A stretch of 47,841 nt of DNA, taken from NCBI GenBank assembly GCA_029850555.1, contig JARCRS010000059.1, positions 1 through 47,841 of the forward strand, given 5' to 3'. Below are positions 42,372-47,841 of the stretch, in pieces; within the stretch, counting starts at the first letter, position 1; the number at the start of each line of letters is the position of its first letter. The translations under genes were made by a program, and so were the position numbers. This DNA is from an archaeon (GTDB lineage Archaea; Thermoproteota; Nitrososphaeria; Nitrososphaerales; CADDZS01). The notes below the pieces were generated by a model. It saw only the letters and a list, made by a program, of their open reading frames with translations. It was not told the DNA's origin and did no database searches.

Positions 42372-42706
42372 TTAGAACGTACTTTCGAATCGCTGTTATT
42401 TAGACATTCAATTTCGGAGGATCCAAATCCTAGACCGACATTTGAAGGAAGAAACAACAGCTTATGTTGGGGGTCTCCAAATCAGGCGGGTAAATGCTCC
42501 CACAACAAGTATGATTGGCAAAAGTAGTAACAAGATTGATCGTGATCAAGAGAATTTTGATCTAGGACTGCTTATCACCAAGAAATTAATACAACGAGAA
42601 GAGATTCGATAATTGCAAAGACGCAAGAATCTAAAACGTTGGCACGTTGCTAGGGGTATAACTCGAGTATGAAGTTCAAAGAGCTACTATAGGAAGCTAA
42701 TTTCTA
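42372..42706. other. Gap between small membrane gene and orphan dppB
   Basis: No supported gene. On the minus strand a 24-codon hydrophobic stretch (LLLLLPIILVVGAFTRLIW) is too short to call. GGGTATAACT at 42651-42660 is a TATA-like box about 45-55 bases before the orphan dppB ATG. Confidence 0.35.
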
Positions 42707-43690
42707 ATGGGTTTTTTGAGATTCGTTGTCACAAGAATTTTCTCCTATTTTTTGGCTCTTATTGCGTCCATTTCAATACTGTATCTCGGGATTTTCGGTA
42801 CTATCGAACAAGCGATCACGGACGAGTGCAACTACAAGAGTTCGACTGCCAACCTCTCGTGTCTTCGGGAATTTGGCTTGAATAAGCCAGTCGTTGATAG
42901 ATTCGGTATCGAGCTATACAGACTAGTAAGCTTCCAGTTTGGGAGCTCCTTCTTTATTTTTGCGAATGGCTCCGATAATGTCCGTACAATAATTCTTGCT
43001 TATCTTCCAAACACGATACTGCTGTTCACAACTGCTACTGTGATACTCATAATTCTGGGCACACTGATCGGTCTCTTTGCAGCGAGATCAGCAGGAACAG
43101 TTTGGGATCGACTCGTCTCGATCATCGCCGTAGTACATTCGAGCTTTCCTTCTTGGTGGCTCGGTTTTCTTCTAATTGCCGGTCTAAGCTATGGATTAAA
43201 AATACTGCCGGCATACGGAATGACTTCTATTCCGGTCCAAACTAACGGGGTTCTTTATGGGCTAGATGTAGCAGATCACATGATACTGCCGGTTCTTGCA
43301 GTTTTGACAGTCAGTATAGGCGGATTCGCATATGTTGTGCGAAGTATGATAATTACCACGATGGACGAGGACTTTGTTCTTACAGCCAGAGCACGAGGGC
43401 TCTCAGAATCGAGAATAGTCTTCAGACATATTTTTCGAACGGCCTCCCCTGCAATTGCTACGCAAGCTATTCTCGTAACAGTAAGTTCGTTTGCAGGATC
43501 CTTGCTCACTGAGATCGTATTTCTTTGGCCTGGAATAGGACTTCTGACTTACCAGGCCGTTCTAGCCAACGATCTTCCTTTGATCATTGGCATAACATTT
43601 GTGCTTACTCTGGTGACGTATGTTGGCTTATTTATTGGGGAGCTTGTGTACGGAGTTTTGGATCCTAGGATAAGAATGGGAAGCGACTGA
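42707..43690 (+). CDS. Second DppB-type permease, orphan
   Basis: 327 residues, clearly paralogous to the DppB at 37848: shared are PNTILLFTTATVILIILG (PRTILLFTSATLILIVLG there), SFPSWWLGF, the EAA loop DEDFVLTARARGLSESRI, and FLWPGIGLLTYQA. The first external loop is shorter and contains three Cys. The start is ATG. No dppC, ATPase or binding protein follows, so it either replaces DppB in the neighbouring complex for other substrates or is left over from a lost operon. The frame and the motifs are intact. Confidence 0.88.
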   Translation: MGFLRFVVTRIFSYFLALIASISILYLGIFGTIEQAITDECNYKSSTANLSCLREFGLNKPVVDRFGIELYRLVSFQFGSSFFIFANGSDNVRTIILAYLPNTILLFTTATVILIILGTLIGLFAARSAGTVWDRLVSIIAVVHSSFPSWWLGFLLIAGLSYGLKILPAYGMTSIPVQTNGVLYGLDVADHMILPVLAVLTVSIGGFAYVVRSMIITTMDEDFVLTARARGLSESRIVFRHIFRTASPAIATQAILVTVSSFAGSLLTEIVFLWPGIGLLTYQAVLANDLPLIIGITFVLTLVTYVGLFIGELVYGVLDPRIRMGSD

Positions 43691-44061
43691 AGATATGATC
43701 TTTTCAAACGGTATCGACAGCTGATGAGAGAAAATACAGGGAATGAAAAGAATGTACGCGCATGATTATATGGAGATCTGAAGCATCCGCGCACAGAATT
43801 AAAGTGATACTTTTCGTGATCAAGCTTTCCAATACAGGAGACTGCGTTATAATCCTTTGACGATCCTTAATGAGAGATCTTTTCATTCGGAACCAAAACG
43901 GGCCCCTACAACAGCTCTAGTGTGGAAATATTCGCGCGCGTTTCCTCAAGATCCAGAGCCAAAGATTCCCTGTTGCTCCAATAATTGCAACAATCGAGTC
44001 TAACCAGATTAACCCCATGGTATAACTTGTCTGCACGGGGAAAACAGCAGCGCCAAAGAAG
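43691..44061. other. Gap without supported gene
   Basis: No dppC remnant is visible. A minus-strand frame at 43917-44213 reads as a hydrophobic stretch (MGLIWLDSIVAIIGATGNL) but more than half of it is antisense to a PIN pseudogene; I do not call it. Confidence 0.3.
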
Positions 44062-44497
44062 ATAGAAAGCAGAATCGTTTTGGATACCGGTCCGTTTTTA
44101 CTTGCATTTACTGAAGGATAAGGTGCTGAGGATGTCAGGCGTATCATTGAAAGACATGAGGCAGGCGAAATTGAAGCCTTCATACATCCTAATTGCTTAG
44201 CCGAATCTTGCAAGGTTAGCCAGTATTCTACAGAGAGGGTACCGGAATCTTTTACGAGAGCAAGAGCTGAACCTGAGGCAACAGTAAAGTCTGCTTATGC
44301 AACCCTTTCGGTGTTGCAAAATGAAATGACAGCCACGAGATTAGGCATGTTGCGGTTAAAATATCATAAACAAATCTTGGGGCGATCTTTCCCCCGCTTC
44401 GATTGCCCTATTATTTCAAATCAGGAGAAAAGTTCCAATTCAAATACTAGATCACGAAAGGCATTTCAAAGATATGGATGACGTGGTCACGCTATGA
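44062..44497 (+). pseudogene. Broken PIN-domain (VapC-like) gene
   Basis: The plus strand reads IESRIVLDTGPFLLAFTEG, then a TAA stop (44119-44121), then GAEDVRRIIERHEAGEIEA and FIHPNCLAES, later ATRLGMLRLKYHKQI and DCPIIS. After a frameshift the C terminus continues in another frame as LDHERHFKDMDDVVTL to a TGA at 44497. LDTGPFLLAF with its Asp, the middle HPNCLAE and the final DxxHFKDMDDV are PIN landmarks. There is no ATG at the expected place (ATA at 44062). With a missing start, one stop and one frameshift the gene is dead. Confidence 0.75.
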
Positions 44498-44617
44498 AAC
44501 TCTGAGATATGCGTCATCATTACATACATTATTAGGAATGTTTACGACGGTAACGGGAACATTTTTTTGTACGGGAGGTTCAACAGTATTGGAGACTAGT
44601 CGAAGAAGCATAGCACT

Positions 44618-45673
44618 TTGAAACCCATATTCATTTATTCCCTGATTACTCCTAGTACTGTGCAAGCGAATTTTTTGTCAGTCGCCAAACAAACTTTCGA
44701 TGGCTCTTCTTCTGAAGCTTCTGAAAGCCAAGAAGATTGGGCTGTTTCATCCAAAGAGCTCACAAAGGATTATGGAAAGAAAAGGGCCCTAAATCATCTC
44801 AATTTGAACATTGACAAGGAGCAGATCCTCGTGCTTTTGGGCCCAAATGGCTCAGGGAAAACTACGTTCCTTCATCTCATCTCGACGGTTTTGAAACCCA
44901 CAGATGGAACCGCTTTGGTGATGCGTTATGATATTCGTAGAGAGCCCCTCAAGGTAAGACAAGTCTCAGCAATTTCTTTTCAGGACCCCAGAGGTTTTTG
45001 GAGACACAAGCCGGCTCAAATTCTTTCGTTCCACGCTTCCATGTACGGCGTTAAGGGAGAAGAAAGGAAGAGAAGGGTAGACGAGGCTTTGAAAGACTTT
45101 GAATTATGGGAATCTCGCAACACAAAGTTCATGCATTTATCAGGGGGTCAGGCAAAGCGCCTTGAAGTTGCAAAACTGTTTGTTCATAGACCCAAGCTTG
45201 CCATTTTTGACGAGCCCACAACCATGGTAGATCTAGACGGCAAGCGGATGATGTGGGACAAGATCCGAGAGCTAAGAGAAGAAGGAAGCACGGTGATTGT
45301 CGCGACCAATGAAGTAAGAGAGGCAGAGTATCTTGCTGACAAAATAACCATCCTCGCAAATGGAGAGCATCTTGTAACAGACTCTCTAGAGCGCCTTAAA
45401 GATAGCGTAAAGGGAGGAGATATTGTGGATCTAGAGTTTGCACTTCCCGTTGTCGGCACATTACTCAAACTCGTTGAAAAGATACAAGGGACCGCGGATT
45501 CAAAATTGGTATCGGAGAACCGCTTGAGAGTCAGAGTCAACAGATCAGAGGATTGGTTGCCCATCATGACTGACAAGATGCATGAGCTTGGATCAAACAG
45601 AATAACCTCGATAAAAGTGGCAGAACCCTCGCTTGATGATGTATTTCTCGAATATACTGAGAAGACGATCTAA
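44618..45673 (+). CDS. ABC-2 type exporter ATPase (DrrA-like)
   Basis: 351 residues. Walker A GPNGSGKTT (75-83), signature LSGGQAKRLEVAKL, Walker B LAIFDEPTTMVDLDG; the H-loop His is replaced in VIVATNEVREAEYLAD (Asn at the usual His). The C-terminal DrrA-type domain ends in EPSLDDVFLEYT. The N-terminal 45 residues before SSKELTKDYG are an unusual extension; a TTG at 44675 would shorten it. The two permease genes follow, 46 bases downstream. It likely exports a lipid, drug or peptide; the substrate is unknown. Confidence 0.88.
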   Translation: MKPIFIYSLITPSTVQANFLSVAKQTFDGSSSEASESQEDWAVSSKELTKDYGKKRALNHLNLNIDKEQILVLLGPNGSGKTTFLHLISTVLKPTDGTALVMRYDIRREPLKVRQVSAISFQDPRGFWRHKPAQILSFHASMYGVKGEERKRRVDEALKDFELWESRNTKFMHLSGGQAKRLEVAKLFVHRPKLAIFDEPTTMVDLDGKRMMWDKIRELREEGSTVIVATNEVREAEYLADKITILANGEHLVTDSLERLKDSVKGGDIVDLEFALPVVGTLLKLVEKIQGTADSKLVSENRLRVRVNRSEDWLPIMTDKMHELGSNRITSIKVAEPSLDDVFLEYTEKTI

Positions 45674-45718
45674 ATTTTTCCAACTGTGAAACACGATCTC
45701 TACTGAGGCTTTCGAAAA

Positions 45719-46486
45719 TTGGGACGATCAGAACTAACATCACTTCTCAAGTTTGATTTGAAAGAAGCGTTTGATTCTGTAGCCTTTACTGTCTATGACT
45801 GGTTTTTCTTTGGGTTCCAGTTCTTCATCTATGGGGAAATACTATCAAAACTTGTTGTGACACTGCCTGACTACCTCTTCTATTATGGCACGGGCCTCCT
45901 GATCCTAATGTCCTTCAATGTAGCGTCATGGAGCGGAAGGAGATTTGTAGAAAGTGCGCACGAAGGAAGACTGCGATACCTGCTTTCTCTTCCGATCACG
46001 AGAGGAGAAATGTTTCTTGAACAATTATTGATGGGCGTGATCATCAATCTCACTAGAGTTCTCCCACCTCTTGTTCTGATTCTTTGGCTCTCCGGCCTGT
46101 ACACTCCAACGACCCTCATGCTTTCCCTTGTAGTCCTCACATTTTGCACGATTGGAATCATGGGGCTTATGGTCTCGTTGTCAGTGATTGCGTTCAAATC
46201 TTTTGACATCTATAGTGCCATTGTGGCTTCGCTCAGCGCCATATTGATCAGGTTCAGCACGGTGAATTATCCGATTTCTTCCATGCCCAACGGCTATGCT
46301 GATGTTTCTCTATCAAACCCTGTAACCTATGGGGCGGATCTTCTTAGAGCTGCTGTTGGAATAAATACATCTGTGTTACTTGAACCTGCTTTTGCCGCAA
46401 CAGTAGTAATCGCGTTGTGCATAGGCACAGTATTTCTGGGAATGTTCTTTCTCTCAACTGTCGTAGAAGGCGTCAAATCTTCATGA
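45719..46486 (+). CDS. ABC-2 type permease, first subunit
   Basis: 255 residues, six membrane helices. An amphipathic N terminus (LTSLLKFDLKEAFDSVAF) is followed by the first helices and the cytoplasmic loop AHEGRLRYLLSLPITRGEM, the ABC-2 loop that contacts the ATPase. The start is TTG. It overlaps the next gene by four bases (ATGA). With its partner it forms the pore of the DrrA-like exporter. Confidence 0.85.
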   Translation: MGRSELTSLLKFDLKEAFDSVAFTVYDWFFFGFQFFIYGEILSKLVVTLPDYLFYYGTGLLILMSFNVASWSGRRFVESAHEGRLRYLLSLPITRGEMFLEQLLMGVIINLTRVLPPLVLILWLSGLYTPTTLMLSLVVLTFCTIGIMGLMVSLSVIAFKSFDIYSAIVASLSAILIRFSTVNYPISSMPNGYADVSLSNPVTYGADLLRAAVGINTSVLLEPAFAATVVIALCIGTVFLGMFFLSTVVEGVKSS

Positions 46487-47283
46487 GCGCAAAACAAACC
46501 ACTCTCATGCCAATTTCTGAAAGGCATGCTATATTTCGGGTACTGCAAGTAGATCTCTCATATTTCTTTAGGACAAAGTGGCTGATCGGAACGCTCGTTG
46601 CCCTAAACATATCTGATATGCTTGTTGCCGGCCTTGTGTACACAAACATGATGAGCCTGAATTACTTTTATTTCTTTGTGCCAGGGGTCATCGTTTCAGG
46701 AATGTTTGCGGCTGCTTTGGATGTCGGAAGGCGAGTCAACTTGGGACTTAATGAAGGCGTCACGCAGTATTATCTCAGTCTCCCTGTCAGCTTGAACGGT
46801 CTCTCTGTTGCTCACATTGTCTCGGCTGGGCTAGGAGGGACGATTTATGGATCAATCCTCCTGGGAGTCGCAATCATATTCGTGCCGAAGCTGGCTTCAC
46901 CAATTACGCTAGCGATCGTTCCTTTATTTTTTATTGTTTCAACCGGGCTGGGTGGAATAGCCGCGATCTTAAACGTCGTCTCTAAAGGTGGAGATCGTTA
47001 CTGGGTATTTGCCCAAGGTGTGCAAATGATTGTTCTTGGAATGAGCACGGTATTTTATCCAATATCTGTCGTAGGCGATTTCTTTCCTAATTTAGTCACG
47101 AGCGCAATTTCGTTAAATCCCTTGAGCCAAGTAGCAAACGCCCTACGCAGTGTAGTGAATTCTGAGCCGATATCGCTAATGGGCTTTAGTCTTGTTTTTG
47201 TGACTTCGCTTGCTTTGTTCTTCGTGGGCTTGATCTGCTATCGATATGTCTTCCAAAAGGTTTGGGAAGTCGGCAAATTTTGA
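46483..47283 (+). CDS. ABC-2 type permease, second subunit
   Basis: 266 residues, six membrane helices. The loop GRRVNLGLNEGVTQYYLSLP is the ABC-2 coupling loop, equivalent to that of the first permease; FYPISVVGDFFPN and ISLNPLSQVANALR are the conserved region before the last helix. The ATG at 46483 overlaps the upstream stop; the frame open from 46417 is not needed. It is the last gene of the exporter operon. Confidence 0.87.
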   Translation: MSAKQTTLMPISERHAIFRVLQVDLSYFFRTKWLIGTLVALNISDMLVAGLVYTNMMSLNYFYFFVPGVIVSGMFAAALDVGRRVNLGLNEGVTQYYLSLPVSLNGLSVAHIVSAGLGGTIYGSILLGVAIIFVPKLASPITLAIVPLFFIVSTGLGGIAAILNVVSKGGDRYWVFAQGVQMIVLGMSTVFYPISVVGDFFPNLVTSAISLNPLSQVANALRSVVNSEPISLMGFSLVFVTSLALFFVGLICYRYVFQKVWEVGKF

Positions 47284-47403
47284 ATAAATCAAAAAGAAGA
47301 TCAAAAGCGCAGTATAATTATTCTTAGGGCAAAAGAATCAACATCACGTCTAGCTTGGAAATACTTTTGGCTCGAGTCGGGCCAAGCGTTGAGAGAAAGG
47401 AAT

Positions 47404-47619
47404 ATGATCCCTGGTCAGGAGAACGATTTGTCTTCAATTGGGAGTCTGGCTTTTGTAAGAATAACGGCGGACTAAGGAACAATGGAAATTGGGCTTTTTC
47501 AAAATGATACCCCTAAGACTGTCGCCAATTTTCTCCAACTTGTCTCCTCTGGCTTTTACGATGGTCTTGTCTGGCATAGAATAGTCCGAGATACCAATCC
47601 TACGAAAAACCAGCTTTAG
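47404..47619 (+). pseudogene. Truncated cyclophilin-type peptidyl-prolyl isomerase
   Basis: The frame gives SLAFVRITAD, a TAA at 47473-47475, then GTMEIGLFQNDTPKTVANF and LQLVSSGFYDGLVWHRIV, the N-terminal third of an archaeal cyclophilin. After HRIV the usual PGFVIQ-type stretch with GDPT is replaced by RDTNPTKNQL and a stop, so an internal deletion has occurred and the remaining two thirds of the enzyme are missing. The premature stop (Tyr to stop) and truncation mark it as a pseudogene. Confidence 0.85.
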
Positions 47620-47714
47620 CTGATACATCGGATATTCTTGGATTGATCTACTTGGTGCACACTATCCCCATATTCTTCTCTTTCAATATGAATTCCTGTT
47701 CCAGAGAGTTCACG
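47616..47714 (-). pseudogene. Fragment of the helical protein gene (paralogue of 27524-28003)
   Basis: The minus strand reads ELSGTGIHIEREEYGDSVH, then QVDQSKN, then a stop; compare TGTGIHVEREEYEDSKQNQ and EDQSRK in the intact gene. In-frame stops close both ends and only about 30 codons remain. It overlaps the end of the cyclophilin pseudogene on the other strand by a few bases. Confidence 0.7.
47669..47704. repeat. 36-bp segment shared with 27952-27987
   Basis: 34 of 36 bases identical, same orientation; part of the paralogous coding fragment. Confidence 0.75.
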
Positions 47715-47752
47715 TTATCCCGAGAGATTCCTCTTAGCTTTCTATCTTTGGC

Positions 47753-47841
47753 TTAAAGCTCCGCGTATTCTCTGTGAAAGATCTTGATGTGCTTGAAGCT
47801 GGGTTTCTCCGTTTACTAGCGAAAAATTTCGTGGGAAAGAG
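47753..47841 (-). pseudogene. Frameshifted C2H2 zinc-finger paralogue, cut by window edge
   Basis: The minus strand gives SFPRNFSLVNGETQLQ in one frame and, after a net loss of two bases, HIKIFHREYAEL and a stop in another; the intact 50-residue protein at 27306 has TFPRNLPLVNGETQLQRH and IKVFHREYANL. The part with the two Cys would lie beyond the window end. The frameshift removes the His pair from the frame, so the finger is broken. Confidence 0.75.

Noticed and set aside
42480-42570. Hydrophobic minus-strand stretch LLLLLPIILVVGAFTRLIW as a permease remnant
   Set aside because: Only 24 codons, with no flanking similarity to DppC or another permease.
43917-44213. 98-residue minus-strand frame with hydrophobic stretches
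   Set aside because: More than half is antisense to the PIN pseudogene, and the remaining part has no start of its own.
47434-47628. 64-residue minus-strand frame
   Set aside because: It is the antisense shadow of the cyclophilin pseudogene.
1-47841. CRISPR arrays, rRNA genes, intact transposases or integrases
   Set aside because: No regularly spaced repeats, rRNA-like conserved stretches or recognisable transposase/integrase motifs were found on reading the window.

Overview
The window looks archaeal, most likely Nitrososphaerota (Thaumarchaeota), and by its transporter content a heterotrophic or soil-type member; the lineage is inference. The signs are an archaeal translation factor aIF1A, TATA-like boxes about 25-35 bases before many starts (several genes look leaderless), heavy use of TTG and GTG starts, Ser/Thr-rich stalks on surface proteins, VapBC-type toxin-antitoxin genes and archaeal-style peptide transporters. 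No rRNA, convincing tRNA, CRISPR array or intact transposase was seen.

Layout. 0-7 kb (minus strand): a KGG-repeat stress protein, then a compact run in the order trpB2, livG, livF, livH, livM and a tethered substrate-binding protein, which joins a TrpB2-type PLP enzyme to a complete branched-chain amino-acid type importer. 7-13.3 kb: a MEDS-domain sensor, aIF1A, an M61 peptidase with a PDZ domain, a small Cys protein, an 800-base stretch holding possible decayed reading frames, and a DUF255 thioredoxin-fold protein. 13.5-15.2 kb: a stand-alone GHKL (Hsp90/MORC-like) ATPase. 15.2-22.1 kb: a cell-surface polysaccharide neighbourhood with two secreted GH18-like proteins (one with a LysM domain inside the barrel), a processive family 2 glycosyltransferase and a doubly anchored surface protein. 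22.3-29.9 kb: a class III extradiol dioxygenase-like protein, a VapBC pair between two copies of a 54-bp repeat, an orphan molybdenum hydroxylase large subunit, a VapC remnant, a 50-residue zinc-finger protein, an unknown helical protein and an MFS transporter. 30.3-34.7 kb: a five-gene MoxR/DUF58/DUF4129 operon in which every gene appears to start with TTG. 34.9-43.7 kb: a membrane-anchored peptide-binding protein, a dppBCDF-type transporter and a second, orphan DppB. 44-47.8 kb: a broken PIN toxin gene, a DrrAB-like ABC exporter with two permeases, a truncated cyclophilin pseudogene and degenerate second copies of the zinc-finger and helical-protein genes.

How it fits together. Most of the window serves uptake of amino acids and peptides and the building or remodelling of the cell surface. 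Between these blocks are small accessory genes and gene fossils: PIN toxins in three states of decay, a cyclophilin, and paralogous zinc-finger fragments. The stretches 23-28.5 kb and 43.7 kb to the end therefore look like places where small genes come and go. The most system-like candidate is the 15.2-22.1 kb polysaccharide neighbourhood; the most suggestive mobile structure is the repeat-flanked VapBC cassette.
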